A DNA stretch of 64,000 bases from Microbacterium saperdae (GCF_006716345.1 NZ_VFOX01000001.1:3002589-3066588), one strand, 5' to 3'; shown: positions 9,077-17,638, numbered from the stretch's first letter. Made by a program: numbers and translations. Notes: generated by a model from the letters alone, not told the origin.

Positions 9077-9341
9077 GCCCCACCACCGCCCTCGTGGATC
9101 GGACGAGCACGCCGAAGCGCGCCTCGATGATCAGCGACTTCCAGTCGAATGCCTGCACCAGGCCGACGATGCGCTTCTGGCGCTTCACCGATGTGCGGAT
9201 GCCGTTCTGGTAGTCGTGGCTCTCGACGGGCGCTCGGCTGCGTGCGTCCTCTGCGATCGCTTCCGTGACCTGCGTCACGTGGCGTTCGAGCTCGGGCGAG
9301 ACGAGCAGGTCATCGAAGAAGCGATCGTTCATCTTGACCAT
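9054..9341 (-). CDS. HK97 gp10-like head-tail protein
   Basis: A 95-residue protein whose ATG (9341-9339) overlaps the stop of the preceding gene by one base. It shows the gp10-type pattern: an N-terminal helical part with LERHVTQVTEAIAEDARSRAP, then SHDYQNGIRTS and a C-terminal strand that reads IIEARFGVLV. The open frame extends farther upstream, but the longer version would overlap the head-closure gene entirely, so the short start was chosen. It probably functions in head-tail joining. Confidence 0.75.
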   Translation of the reverse strand: MVKMNDRFFDDLLVSPELERHVTQVTEAIAEDARSRAPVESHDYQNGIRTSVKRQKRIVGLVQAFDWKSLIIEARFGVLVRSTRAVVGRGRRQGR

Positions 9342-9703
9342 CAGCCCACCGCCCTTCCGAGAGGAACCTCGCGCGCCGGCATCCACCCGGTGAACGGGTT
9401 GCGCGGCGCGTACGGGATGCCGTCGATCGTGTAGACCGGGGCGCCCTCTGCCCCCACCCGGATGCGGTCCAGCTTCGTCAGATCGACCGTCACACCGTCG
9501 GGGATGTACACCGACAGAGACTCGAGCGCCTGAGTACGGGTCGCGTCGCCGACGGTCGATGTCGAGGACTGCTCGACGTGCACGCCAGGCAGCAGCGTCT
9601 CGTCCGGATCGGACCAGTCGCCGGCCTTCATCGTCTCCGATGCCTCGTCCCAGATCTGCTTCGGGCGGAGTCTGTAGACGTCCGTGCCGTACGGGAACTC
9701 CAT
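9341..9703 (-). CDS. Head-tail adaptor / head closure protein
   Basis: A 120-residue beta-rich protein in the connector cluster. The start (9703-9701) and the stop (9343-9341) both form TGATG overlaps with neighbours, so the genes are read as a coupled chain. The second half carries YIPDGVTVDLTKLDRIRV and YTIDGIPYAPRNPFTGW, typical of small beta-barrel head-closure proteins in actinophages. The role comes from position and fold-like pattern, not from a diagnostic motif. Confidence 0.68.
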   Translation of the reverse strand: MEFPYGTDVYRLRPKQIWDEASETMKAGDWSDPDETLLPGVHVEQSSTSTVGDATRTQALESLSVYIPDGVTVDLTKLDRIRVGAEGAPVYTIDGIPYAPRNPFTGWMPAREVPLGRAVG

Positions 9704-9864
9704 CAGCGCTTCCTTGTGCGCTTGCGCTTCGGCGCGGGCTTCTGTGGCTCAGCGGGGACCGGCGAGTCATCCTCTACCGGCCCCCGCGAGGCGACGTAGT
9801 GGGCGGCGACCTCATCGGGCACCGTCATCACAAGACCCGTCTTCGGGTCGCGGATCGTCTGCAT
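9703..9864 (-). CDS. Small basic-tailed head-module protein
   Basis: A 53-residue protein. The ATG at 9864-9862 follows a strong ribosome site (AGGAGG, 5 bases away), and the stop overlaps the next start as TGATG. The N-terminal half (QTIRDPKTGLVMTVPDEVA, then HYVASRG) looks like a short folded unit. The C-terminal half is Pro/Glu then Lys/Arg-rich, ending KRKRTRKR. Such short proteins are common in phage connector modules; the function is unknown. Confidence 0.7.
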   Translation of the reverse strand: MQTIRDPKTGLVMTVPDEVAAHYVASRGPVEDDSPVPAEPQKPAPKRKRTRKR

Positions 9865-9873
9865 GGGGTCCTC

Positions 9874-10242
9874 CTAGTACGTCTCAGGCCACACCCGCGC
9901 CAGTGCGCGCTCGGTGGGAAAGCTGCCGACAGGAAGGCCCGCAGCGGATGCGGCGCCGCAGAGCGACCGCAGGTTCCGGCCGGGGTCTCCCTGGAACGCG
10001 GACGTGACGGCCGTGCTGTAGCCGACCGCGGCCGTACCAATGCGCTGCGTCGCCACCAGGCGGGACCCGCGTCCAGCGATGTCCTTGTAGACGCGCTTCA
10101 GAATCGCCAGCGCGTCCTTCTGATCCTCCGAGTCATCCTCGAAGGAGAAGATGCAGGGGGCGATGGTCCGAGCGTTCACGAGGATCTCGCGTGCGAGGTC
10201 TTCGTCCTGGCCCACCTTGTCGTGGGTGATCGTCATGATCAT
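9874..10242 (-). CDS. Head-tail connector protein
   Basis: A 122-residue helical protein located between the capsid-side small gene and the head-closure gene, the position of gp6/gp15-like connector proteins. Helices include DEDLAREILVNARTIAP and DQKDALAILKRVYKDIAG, separated by acidic loops. The C-terminal region has FQGDPGRNLRSLCG. No motif is decisive, so the call leans on gene order. Confidence 0.68.
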   Translation of the reverse strand: MIMTITHDKVGQDEDLAREILVNARTIAPCIFSFEDDSEDQKDALAILKRVYKDIAGRGSRLVATQRIGTAAVGYSTAVTSAFQGDPGRNLRSLCGAASAAGLPVGSFPTERALARVWPETY

Positions 10243-10257
10243 CGCCCCCTGTCTGAC

Positions 10258-10623
10258 TTACTTCTGCTTCTCGTCGTCCGCGAGGAGCGCGGCGACGATC
10301 TGCGGGCGGTTGCCCGGTTCGGCGGGCGCGATGACGGCTTCGCCTTCACGGCCCTCGTTGCGCTTCGCGAGGTCGGCCTTCAGATCCGGCACGTTGACGC
10401 CCTTGTAGACGCCCTCGTCGAGACCTTCGGGCTCTGCTTCCTCGGCGTCCTCGATCACCTCGACCTCGACGAGGCCACGGTCGACCAGGTGCTCGAGCTG
10501 CGACTCGATGACACCGTCAGGGACGATGTCGCCGCGACGCAGGTGCACCGCGACACGGTTCCCGGTCGGTGAGCCGATCGACACCTTCACGAACGCTGCT
10601 GTCACGACATGCTGCTCAGCCAT
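10258..10623 (-). CDS. Small head-module protein with SAP-like C-terminus
   Basis: A 121-residue protein immediately downstream of the major capsid gene (3 bp gap). The N-terminal half is strand-rich (VAVHLRRGDIVPDGV). The middle is a run of Glu, and the C-terminal 40 residues (DLKADLAKRNEGRE then PQIVAALLADD) resemble the two-helix pattern of SAP or Rho-N-like modules found in actinophage head genes. It may be a minor head component; the function is not established. Confidence 0.6.
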   Translation of the reverse strand: MAEQHVVTAAFVKVSIGSPTGNRVAVHLRRGDIVPDGVIESQLEHLVDRGLVEVEVIEDAEEAEPEGLDEGVYKGVNVPDLKADLAKRNEGREGEAVIAPAEPGNRPQIVAALLADDEKQK

Positions 10624-10626
10624 GGG

Positions 10627-11538
10627 TCAGTCCTCCGTTCCGGTGACGTAGAACCCGGCGAGCGGGTTCGTGACGATCGGCACGTGGACGTTGCGAGCGT
10701 GGAGGCGTGTCTTCTCCGCCTCCGGGACCCGGATCGTCGCGACCTCCACACCGGTGTCGCCACCGATGTGACGCATCTCCGGCGTGGGGATCTGCTCGCG
10801 AGCGATGCCACCGAGGCGGCGGCGGTCCACGAACAGCGGATCGGGCAGGTCGTCGCCGTCATCCGAGATCCACGTGATGCCGCCCACCGTGGGGAACGAG
10901 TCGGTCAGAGCCTGACCGCTGTCCTTGGGGAGGATGTCGAGGAGCTCGGGGATGACCTCGGCGTACTGCTCGGACGGGAGAACGACGGTGTCGATGTCGA
11001 ACCCGAGCTTCTGCCGGCGGACGGCTGCCTTCACGCGCAGCGCGTCCTTGTAGACCTGCTTGCCCGTGGTCCAGGGGCCGGATGCGGCGACCGTGTTCGT
11101 GATCGACGCCGCGATGACGCCCATCGCGAAGTCGTTCGCCGAGAACACCAGCTCCGTCTGCAGGAAGGTGAACGCGTCGTCGATCGGCTGCCGCAGAAGC
11201 CGTCCGATCTGCTCGTCCGTGACCTCGGTGCCGAGGCCCTCCTTCACTGCGGAGTAGAACTCGTACTCCTCCTGCGACATCGGCGTGAGCTTGTACTCAG
11301 CGCCGGGGGCGACGACCTCCGCACCGCGAACGGTGCGGATGACCTCGTTGATCGGGACGGCGATGGCGCCGCCCGTGATCGTGAAGCGCCCCTGCAGCAG
11401 GAAGTTCCCGAGGAACTGCTGCGCCTGCAGGATCTCGCCGAGACGGCGAGCGACGAGCGTGGGCGACTTGATGAACGCGATCAGCTCGGTCGCCGAAACG
11501 GTGGCGAGCTGGCTCGGGGTGAGCGGGTAGGTCTGCAT
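10627..11538 (-). CDS. Major capsid protein (HK97 fold)
   Basis: A 303-residue protein located after the protease and decoration genes, as in HK97-like heads. It has an N-terminal helical arm (LIAFIKSPTLVARRLGEIL), a central spine helix region with EYEFYSAVKEGLG and DDAFTFLQTELVFS, and a C-terminal strand with VPIVTNPLAGFYVTG near the end, as in E-family capsid proteins. Length fits a capsid protein without a long N-terminal delta domain, consistent with a separate scaffold made from the protease gene. Confidence 0.85.
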   Translation of the reverse strand: MQTYPLTPSQLATVSATELIAFIKSPTLVARRLGEILQAQQFLGNFLLQGRFTITGGAIAVPINEVIRTVRGAEVVAPGAEYKLTPMSQEEYEFYSAVKEGLGTEVTDEQIGRLLRQPIDDAFTFLQTELVFSANDFAMGVIAASITNTVAASGPWTTGKQVYKDALRVKAAVRRQKLGFDIDTVVLPSEQYAEVIPELLDILPKDSGQALTDSFPTVGGITWISDDGDDLPDPLFVDRRRLGGIAREQIPTPEMRHIGGDTGVEVATIRVPEAEKTRLHARNVHVPIVTNPLAGFYVTGTED

Positions 11539-11552
11539 CGTGCTCTCCTTTC

Positions 11553-11918
11553 TCAGAGCTGGATGGCGCGCACGAGCGCACCGTCCGCGGCGGACGTGAT
11601 GGCGAGGAATACGGCGGTGCCGGCGGCGAGCGTTCGCACGCCACCCGCTGCTGCGGTCTCGAGACGCTGGCCGCGGGTGATCGCACCGACGGCCTTCAGC
11701 TCGTGGATGGGCTTGGCGACCTCGACGGTGACCTTGTCGCCGACGGCCGCGTCGTGGCCGGCGACGCCGACCACCTTCGCGGATGCCGCAGCGGCCGGTG
11801 CGACCGACGAGTCGGCAGTGCCGAGCTCGACGACCTGGCCGGCGGCCACCGCCGTCGTGACGCCGAAGGTGACGGTGTCACCCGGGCGGAACAGGGGCAG
11901 GTAGGACTTGGCGACCAT
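11553..11918 (-). CDS. Capsid decoration/stabilising protein (DUF2190-like)
   Basis: A 121-residue Ala/Val-rich beta protein with the pattern AAGQVVELGT, then VVGVAGHDAAVGDKVTVEV, then a repeat of Gly-turn strands. This fits DUF2190-type capsid decoration proteins. The ATG at 11918-11916 sits 1 bp after the protease gene's stop. A longer open frame extends upstream through the protease gene in another frame and is not coding. It should bind the outside of the expanded head. Confidence 0.75.
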   Translation of the reverse strand: MVAKSYLPLFRPGDTVTFGVTTAVAAGQVVELGTADSSVAPAAAASAKVVGVAGHDAAVGDKVTVEVAKPIHELKAVGAITRGQRLETAAAGGVRTLAAGTAVFLAITSAADGALVRAIQL

Positions 11919-11919
11919 G

Positions 11920-12393
11920 TCAGGCCTCCTTCGGGGTCGGGAAGATCGCGGTGTACGCCGCGTCCTCGGCGCTGAGCACGCCCGAGTCGGAGTGCCCGAT
12001 CTCTTCGACGGCCACCGCGGTGTTCTTCGGCAGGGACGCGAGGATCGGCGCGATGCCGTCCTCGTTCGTGTCGAGCTGCGCACGCCAGGAGGCCTGCGAG
12101 TCGGCGGTGATGCGTCCGTCAGCGAGTGCCGCGGCGATGAGGCCGTCGCGACGCTGCTTGTCGATCGCATCCATGGCGCGGCGGCCAGCGGCAGCGTCGT
12201 TCACGAGCTTCTCGTGAGCGGTCTTGTCGACGACGATCGTGCCTTCGGGGAGCGAGGCAGCCGGGGCCGCATCGGTGGGGTCGACCTGCTCCGTGAGGGC
12301 CTCGTCGAGAGCGGCGAGAACCGTCTCTTCGGGGGCCTCGGCATCGGTCACGCCGAGCCGATCACGGACACTGGCCAGGAAGGTGTCGCTCAT
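11920..12393 (-). CDS. Probable internal in-frame scaffold protein
   Basis: Inside the protease gene an ATG at 12393-12391 is preceded by GGAG nine bases upstream. Translation from it would give 157 residues equal to the acidic helical C-terminal part (MSDTFLASVRDRLG onward). Lambda makes its scaffold Nu3 from within the protease gene C in exactly this way. Here the separate product is inferred from the start site and the domain boundary. Confidence 0.5.
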   Translation of the reverse strand: MSDTFLASVRDRLGVTDAEAPEETVLAALDEALTEQVDPTDAAPAASLPEGTIVVDKTAHEKLVNDAAAGRRAMDAIDKQRRDGLIAAALADGRITADSQASWRAQLDTNEDGIAPILASLPKNTAVAVEEIGHSDSGVLSAEDAAYTAIFPTPKEA

Positions 12394-13128
12394 GTTGAGC
12401 TTCTCCGTTTCTCTGGGGTTACCCGGCTCGGACGAGCCCGGGGTCTTGGAGTCGGCTCGCGCGGCGGCACGGCGGCCGTCTGATCGCGCGAACACCGACA
12501 GGTCGAACTTCGCCTTCGCGGCCTCAGCGTCACCGACGCCCTCGATCCGGTCAGCGAGCTTCTCGGCGACGGCCTCCTCAGCCGTCAGGAAGCGGTCCTT
12601 GTCCATCTCGGCGAGCCAGTGTTCGACCGAGTCGCCGGACTTCGAGGCGTAGACGCTCGCGATGTTCCGGTCGAACGACGTCTCGAGCTCGTCGGCGACG
12701 TCGCGCATGTCGGCGGCGTCGCCGAGGACGATCGCCCACGCGTTGTGGATGTAGAGCTGGCTGTTCTGCATCATCACGAGCTCGTCGGCAGCCGCGGCGA
12801 TGAACGATGCCGACGACGCCGCGATGCCCTCGACGACCGCGGTGATCTTCGCCGGATGCGCGCGGAGCGCGTTCATGATCGCGATGCCCTCGAACACCTC
12901 ACCACCGGGCGAGTTGATCAGGAGGCGGATCTCCGTGATGTCGTCCGGCAGCTCGTCGAGCACGCGGGTGAACTCCTTCGCAGAGACACCCCACCACTCG
13001 CCCCAACTGTCAATCGGGTCGTACAGGCGGAGCGTCGCCGTCGACCCGGAGGTCTTCGCGGTCGGCAGCTCAGCACGGATCGGTGTCCGCTCGACGCTGG
13101 CGCGCCCTGCGGGTCGGAACGGGTTCAT
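11920..13128 (-). CDS. Prohead maturation protease, ClpP-type, with C-terminal scaffold region
   Basis: A 402-residue protein. Residues about 35-200 are a ClpP/SppA-like serine protease: SPGGEVFEG (73-81), the nucleophile region GIAASSAS with Ser105 the likely catalytic residue, and IHNAW with His128. LTAEEAVAEKLAD follows. Residues about 245-402 are acidic, Ala-rich and helical, as in scaffold domains. The start overlaps the portal stop by 4 bp. The protease should remove scaffold from the prohead before DNA packaging. Confidence 0.88.
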   Translation of the reverse strand: MNPFRPAGRASVERTPIRAELPTAKTSGSTATLRLYDPIDSWGEWWGVSAKEFTRVLDELPDDITEIRLLINSPGGEVFEGIAIMNALRAHPAKITAVVEGIAASSASFIAAAADELVMMQNSQLYIHNAWAIVLGDAADMRDVADELETSFDRNIASVYASKSGDSVEHWLAEMDKDRFLTAEEAVAEKLADRIEGVGDAEAAKAKFDLSVFARSDGRRAAARADSKTPGSSEPGNPRETEKLNMSDTFLASVRDRLGVTDAEAPEETVLAALDEALTEQVDPTDAAPAASLPEGTIVVDKTAHEKLVNDAAAGRRAMDAIDKQRRDGLIAAALADGRITADSQASWRAQLDTNEDGIAPILASLPKNTAVAVEEIGHSDSGVLSAEDAAYTAIFPTPKEA

Positions 13129-14573
13129 GCGGCCTCCTCGGGCTCTGCTGATGCGATGCGGTTCACGTCGGGGCCGTCGCCCTCGAGCCAGTCGGCGCCC
13201 GCGCGGCGGATCAGCTCGCGGACTTCCTCCTGGCGGAGGGGCGGCTTGTCCGTAGCGAGGTACCCCTTCTGGGCGGCCTCGACGGCTGCGCGTGCCCGAG
13301 CGCGTCCCTCGGCGTCGTCGGGGACGTCACCGCCGGCAGGCACCGCGGGCTTGACCGGCATCCCCCAGCGCTCGCGGAGGAACGCCTCGAGCGCAGGATC
13401 GGGCGACAGTGCACCGCAGTCGATGAGCGCTTTGATCGCCTCAGCGGTGATCTGCTGCTGCTCGCCGATCGCAGCCGGCACGATGCGCGGCGCGGGCTCG
13501 TTCGGACCCCAGTTGAGGTCCACGAGGTCTTCGATGACGTGCTGCTGCGTGACGTCGGCGATGTGCTGCGCGACGGCATTCAGCGAGTCGGTGAAGAAGT
13601 TCGCGAACGTCGACCCCAGCGCCCACGACCCGGTCTCGGTGCCGAGGTTCAGGAAGTGCGCGAGCACCGCGCGAGCGATCTGCTCGTCGTAGTACCGGAT
13701 CGGCTTGTCGGTGTCGGGCAGCTTCCCCGTCACGCCGATCAGCTCGAGCTTCGCCTTCGGGGGGATGGATGCGCCGGCGGCCTCTCCCGCGCGGAAGTTC
13801 TTCGTGAGTGTGAGCCCGGCTTCCTTCTCGGACTTCAGCCACGCCTCACGCTCGGACTCGTTCGCGTTCTCGGGCAGCTCGGCGCCGGTGTACACGGGCA
13901 TGCCGAGTCCGTTGCGCTCGGCGGTCAGAGCCTGGATGCGCAGCACGCGGTCCTTCAGCAGCCACATCTTGTACGCGGGGCGCAGGAGCGACTCACCGAG
14001 CCAGTTCGCGCCCTCGCGCTCGTTCACGAACGCGACGAGACGGTCGACCGGGATGCGTACGTCGCGGCCACCGATGCCCGTGCCGCGCTGCTTGATCGCG
14101 ACCAGGCCGCCGTCCTTCGCGACCTCGATGTCCATGATCGTGCGCGGAGGCCGCCATGCCAGCTTCGAGAGCCGCACGCGACCGTCCAGCGCCTGGTACA
14201 CCTGCTCGAAGAACGAGTAGCCGTACGGCAGCTCGAGCAGCGCCAGACGCAGGAACTCCGTCCACGAGAACCGACCACGCGTGCGCAGCGGCGCCGTGTA
14301 GGGCACACCCTTGATCCCGAGCCCCAAATCGGCCGCGACGAGCTCAGTGACCTCGTCACGACACCCGGTGCCGTCGATGACCCACTCGGTGCGCTGGATC
14401 GGCAGAGTGACCGCGCGGAGCACGGACTTGATCTGCGGGTCCTCTCGCCGCATGCGGTCGTAGACGTTGTTCGACTCCGGCCACATCAGATCCGGGTTGG
14501 TCTCGTGCGTCTCCTCGGCGATGGCACCCCATCCAGAGAGGCCGGCGTCCGCCTGGTATCCGATCTCGGGCAA
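13125..14573 (-). CDS. Portal protein (DUF935/Mu gp29-like)
   Basis: A 482-residue protein between the large terminase and the protease. The middle contains REGANWLGESLLRPAYKMW near residue 190, the conserved wing/stem entry of portals, and IARAVLAHFLNLGTETGS near 305. The latter resembles the DUF935 group that includes Mu gp29. The C-terminal 100 residues are charged and helical. Twelve copies should form the DNA entry vertex. The stop overlaps the protease start (ATGA). Confidence 0.87.
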   Translation of the reverse strand: MPEIGYQADAGLSGWGAIAEETHETNPDLMWPESNNVYDRMRREDPQIKSVLRAVTLPIQRTEWVIDGTGCRDEVTELVAADLGLGIKGVPYTAPLRTRGRFSWTEFLRLALLELPYGYSFFEQVYQALDGRVRLSKLAWRPPRTIMDIEVAKDGGLVAIKQRGTGIGGRDVRIPVDRLVAFVNEREGANWLGESLLRPAYKMWLLKDRVLRIQALTAERNGLGMPVYTGAELPENANESEREAWLKSEKEAGLTLTKNFRAGEAAGASIPPKAKLELIGVTGKLPDTDKPIRYYDEQIARAVLAHFLNLGTETGSWALGSTFANFFTDSLNAVAQHIADVTQQHVIEDLVDLNWGPNEPAPRIVPAAIGEQQQITAEAIKALIDCGALSPDPALEAFLRERWGMPVKPAVPAGGDVPDDAEGRARARAAVEAAQKGYLATDKPPLRQEEVRELIRRAGADWLEGDGPDVNRIASAEPEEAA

Positions 14574-14587
14574 GGCGGGCCTCCTTC

Positions 14588-16333
14588 TCAGAATCGCGCG
14601 AGCGCGATGTTCGGTTCGCCGGTAGCGAGGTCCGTTCGGGTGATCGCCTCGGCCTGCGGAGGCGGCGGCGGTGTCGGCTTCTTCTCCGGCGGCTCGAACT
14701 GCTCGAGCGCGTAGAGCGCATTGGTCGACGAGTTGATCGATGCGACGTCGACCGGCGACTTGAACAGGTCCCAGACGGGCATGTTCGAGATGTCGCGGGT
14801 CGTGCCGTTCTCGGCCGCCATGTTCAGTGCCGGCTGACCGCGGTGACGGATCTGCCGGTCAGCGACGCGCGTGCGGATCCGCCCCGGCGCATTGAGCAGC
14901 GACGACTGTCGGATCTCGTGGACCGTGAACCCGGCATCCCGTAGCGGCTTGATCAGGTCGGCCGCAGGGCAGCCGGAAGCCTGGATCGCGACCTCGTTGA
15001 TCCCCGTCACCTCGCGGATGCGAACCATGTGCTCATCGATCCACCGGTCGTTCGCGCGCTGCGCGATGAGCTCGATGTGCGGAACACCGTCGGGCCGGTA
15101 GCCGGCCACGCTGATGAACCCCATGCTCCGGTTCCCGGAGATGTCGACGCCGAGCACCATTCGGCTGTCGTCGGCGATCTGTGAGCCGGGGTCGGTGACG
15201 ATGCCCTGCTCGTCGATGACGGGACCGTCGGCGCATTCCGCCCACGCCTCACCGTCGAGGAACGGTTCCGACCGGGAGGTGACCCAGTCGCAAAGGATCT
15301 CCGTGCGCTTCACCGAGTCGGGCTCGTCTCCGAGCAGGTCCGACCAGATCGACTCGAAGAACATCGCCTTGTACCCGACGGACGGGTTCGACTGCAGGAT
15401 CGCGTCGATGTCGAGGAGCTTGCACTTCTCCGGCGCCGACCACTCGAACAGCGCCGTGGCGATGTCGTGCGTGTTCGCGAACTCCTCGAGCGACTGGATG
15501 CCAGTCTCGACGTACGCCTCGTACTCGCGGATCGTCTTGATCGCGCCCGTGCGCAGCGTCGACAGCACGATCGACTTCACGTCACCGGCCGAGGAGATCC
15601 CCCAGAGCTGCGAGTTGAAGATCGCGTTCTTCGTCTTCGAGACCGAGCCCCAGACGTCCCACGTCTGCTGCTCGCGCATCTCGTCCATGATCACGCGCGC
15701 CGCGGACTTGCCACGGCCACCCATGCGGGATGCCGCACGCGGCTCGTAAGCGGCCTTGTTCCGCAAGCGCAGCGACTTCTTCCCGTTGGTCTTCACTGGG
15801 CGCCGCGTCTCCACGGCCAGGTCGCCGACCACGAGCTCGGCGTCATCCTCGTCGGGGAACGGGTCGCAGCGCTTCAGCGCGGCATCCCACGCCTCCTCAG
15901 CGATGTCGAGGTTCTGCGCGGTCCCCAGGATCAGGAAGTCCTTCGCGGCGAGGTGCTCCGGGAACGACTCGGCATCCATGAACAGCCACCACAGCGCGAG
16001 CACCGTCAGCAGCGTCGTCTTCCCGTTCTGCCGGCCGACGATCACGAAGATCTTCCGGAACCGATAGGTGCCGTCCTCGTTCAGCTCGAGCGCGCGGATC
16101 AGCAGCGCCCGCTGCCACGGGAACAGCCGCACTCCGAGCACGTCGAGCGCGAACGCGATCACGGAGAACCCGTGCGACGTCTCCGGCGTCAGCTCCCGCA
16201 ACGGCTTCGTGAAGATCCGAGGCTCCGTCGCCCCGACATGCTTCCCGTACGTCTTCGCGCCCTCGTAGACCGTGCGCTCGTAGATGGACTCACCCGGCGC
16301 GGCGGGCCTGCTTTTCACGGCGGAGCTTGGCAA
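14588..16333 (-). CDS. Terminase large subunit
   Basis: A 581-residue DNA packaging motor. The ATPase domain has Walker A VGRQNGKT (99-106) and Walker B with VIMDEM near residue 215. A coupling-type stretch (FNSQLWGISSAGD) lies near 240. The RNase-H-like nuclease domain starts at VLGVDISG near 393, whose Asp is the first metal ligand. A proline run near the end is followed by a short tail. The start overlaps the small terminase gene by 44 bp. Confidence 0.95.
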   Translation of the reverse strand: MPSSAVKSRPAAPGESIYERTVYEGAKTYGKHVGATEPRIFTKPLRELTPETSHGFSVIAFALDVLGVRLFPWQRALLIRALELNEDGTYRFRKIFVIVGRQNGKTTLLTVLALWWLFMDAESFPEHLAAKDFLILGTAQNLDIAEEAWDAALKRCDPFPDEDDAELVVGDLAVETRRPVKTNGKKSLRLRNKAAYEPRAASRMGGRGKSAARVIMDEMREQQTWDVWGSVSKTKNAIFNSQLWGISSAGDVKSIVLSTLRTGAIKTIREYEAYVETGIQSLEEFANTHDIATALFEWSAPEKCKLLDIDAILQSNPSVGYKAMFFESIWSDLLGDEPDSVKRTEILCDWVTSRSEPFLDGEAWAECADGPVIDEQGIVTDPGSQIADDSRMVLGVDISGNRSMGFISVAGYRPDGVPHIELIAQRANDRWIDEHMVRIREVTGINEVAIQASGCPAADLIKPLRDAGFTVHEIRQSSLLNAPGRIRTRVADRQIRHRGQPALNMAAENGTTRDISNMPVWDLFKSPVDVASINSSTNALYALEQFEPPEKKPTPPPPPQAEAITRTDLATGEPNIALARF

Positions 16334-16643
16334 GGGGCGACTCCTCCACGATCGTCAGAGCCGGCGGCGACGTCACCCCTTCGGGCACGTCCATCGGCTC
16401 CGGTTCGGTGGCCTTTCGACCCCGGTTCGCGGACAGGTTCCGCTCCACCGCGCGCTGCAGCTTCGTCAGCGCCGAGTCATACAGGCGCAGCAGGTTCAGC
16501 GGCGGGTCGACCTTGTCGAGCTTGTCGAGCATCCGCGCGAGATTCCGCGCCTGATCGACGATCGCCGCATCCACACCCGACTCATCCAGCCCGCCCGCCG
16601 TCACCACCCGATTCACGGCCACCAGACGAGCACGAGACGCCAT
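16290..16643 (-). CDS. Terminase small subunit
   Basis: A 117-residue, mostly helical basic protein immediately before the large terminase. I chose the ATG at 16643-16641 because AGGAGG lies seven bases upstream. A start 12 codons earlier has no such site. Helices include DAAIVDQARNLARMLDKLDK and LLRLYDSALTKLQRAVERNL, and the tail has PLAKLRREKQARRAG. It should bind the packaging site and present DNA to the large subunit. The call rests mainly on position and size. Confidence 0.7.
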   Translation of the reverse strand: MASRARLVAVNRVVTAGGLDESGVDAAIVDQARNLARMLDKLDKVDPPLNLLRLYDSALTKLQRAVERNLSANRGRKATEPEPMDVPEGVTSPPALTIVEESPLAKLRREKQARRAG

Positions 16644-16688
16644 CCGGGGCCTCCTCGAGGTGGGAATCCGTGCCACCATCCCGGGGGG

Positions 16689-16720
16689 AGAGGAACCGAC
16701 CGAGCGGGAGGGGTTCCTCT
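16689..16720. other. Inverted repeat upstream of the terminase genes
   Basis: Nine-base arms AGAGGAACC and GGTTCCTCT flank a 14-base GC-rich loop. The element lies in a 192-bp gap of strongly biased G/T-rich sequence between the terminase small gene and the next small gene. There is no T run after the stem on the minus strand. It could be part of a packaging-site region or an mRNA structure. I see nothing else supportable from 16644 to 16835. Confidence 0.45.
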
Positions 16721-16835
16721 GTTGGGGTGTGTCTGGATTTTCTGGTGGGTGGGGGCCTGGGGTGGCGTGGGAGGGGCTGGGTGGGCCTGTGGTGGCCTCT
16801 ATGCGTTCCCCGGGCCCCTGGCGCAGTCGAGGCGC

Positions 16836-17189
16836 TTACGGGCGGCGTGGGTGGCCGCAGCGCTCGCACGTGATGGGTGCCGGGGCGTGCGTGTGAGCCT
16901 GCACGTGCGTGGGGTAGGCGTGGAGGCCGAGGAGGCATGCGAGTGGGCGGCGTGGCTTGGGGTGTGCGTACCCGTACTCGCGTCGCCATGACGGTTCGGG
17001 CTTCACCCGGACGGGCAGGCGGTCCCACTGCTTGGCCTCGTGGGGTCCTGCCGGGTAGGCGGGCTCGGGTGGCCAGTTGAGCGTGGTGCGCTTGGAGGGT
17101 GCGAGGTAGAGCGGGTGGCCTGCCTGTTCCCACGGGTGTTCAGGGTGGTAGCTGTCGGTGCCATCGGGGTCGAGTTCGCGTCCGCTCAT
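16836..17189 (-). CDS. Hypothetical phage protein with C-terminal CxxC
   Basis: A 117-residue Pro/His/Arg-rich protein of unknown function in the cluster between the HNH and terminase genes. The end reads ITCERCGHPRRP, a single CxxC pair that could bind metal with the nearby His residues (about 92-103). The middle has WRREYGYAHPKPRRP. Codon bias at third positions is weak, but it fills the space between neighbours on the same strand with a 16-bp gap upstream. It could be spurious. Confidence 0.5.
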   Translation of the reverse strand: MSGRELDPDGTDSYHPEHPWEQAGHPLYLAPSKRTTLNWPPEPAYPAGPHEAKQWDRLPVRVKPEPSWRREYGYAHPKPRRPLACLLGLHAYPTHVQAHTHAPAPITCERCGHPRRP

Positions 17190-17205
17190 CGTGTGTCCCT
17201 CTCCC

Positions 17206-17406
17206 CTACCGTGCGAGCTGTCCGATGGCTCGGGCGAGGTCGTCTTCGGTGATGCGTGCGCGGACGTCGACCACGCCGCCGTCGGGGCGAATGGTCGCGG
17301 GCACCACTGGCACCTGCACGTTCGCGGTGCGGCGTGTGCCGGGTGCGGTGAGCGTGAGGGTCATGGTGACCGTCTCCGGGATGTGCTCGCCCTCGACAGT
17401 CCTCAT
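17206..17406 (-). CDS. Hypothetical small phage protein
   Basis: A 66-residue beta-rich protein: VTMTLTLTAPGTRRTANVQV, then ITEDDLARAIGQLAR at the C-terminus. Its start overlaps the stop of the upstream gene by 4 bp (17403-17406), a coupled arrangement that supports it being real. It belongs to a run of three small leftward genes between the HNH nuclease and the terminases. I do not recognise the family. Confidence 0.55.
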   Translation of the reverse strand: MRTVEGEHIPETVTMTLTLTAPGTRRTANVQVPVVPATIRPDGGVVDVRARITEDDLARAIGQLAR

Positions 17407-17636
17407 CGTGTGGCCCGTGCTTCGGCTTGGCCGATGCGTTCCGCGACGGCGATGGCGTGCGTTATCCCCCGGATGCCCGGGAGGCTGTGCGCATGGACGC
17501 CGAACTTCGGAGACCAGATGATCACGCGGAGGTCGAACACGTCAGGGGTCTTCAGGAGCCCGCGTCGGTCGTGGACCTCGACGACGCGACCATGGAGGGG
17601 CGGGCGGGGTGCGTTCGTGCGGGCGATGACGGCCAT
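17403..17636 (-). CDS. Hypothetical small phage protein
   Basis: A 77-residue basic protein, starting 2 bp after the upstream gene and overlapping the downstream one by 4 bp. The strand-turn pattern HGRVVEVHDRRGLLKTPDV followed by VIIWSPKFGVH suggests a compact beta fold. No known motif is present. Tight packing and consistent strand are the evidence for expression. Confidence 0.55.
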   Translation of the reverse strand: MAVIARTNAPRPPLHGRVVEVHDRRGLLKTPDVFDLRVIIWSPKFGVHAHSLPGIRGITHAIAVAERIGQAEARATR

Positions 17637-17638
17637 GG

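Noticed and set aside
9342..9770. Extended start for the gp10-like gene
   Set aside because: The longer frame would overlap the head-closure gene entirely; the TGATG junction at 9343-9339 gives a better start.
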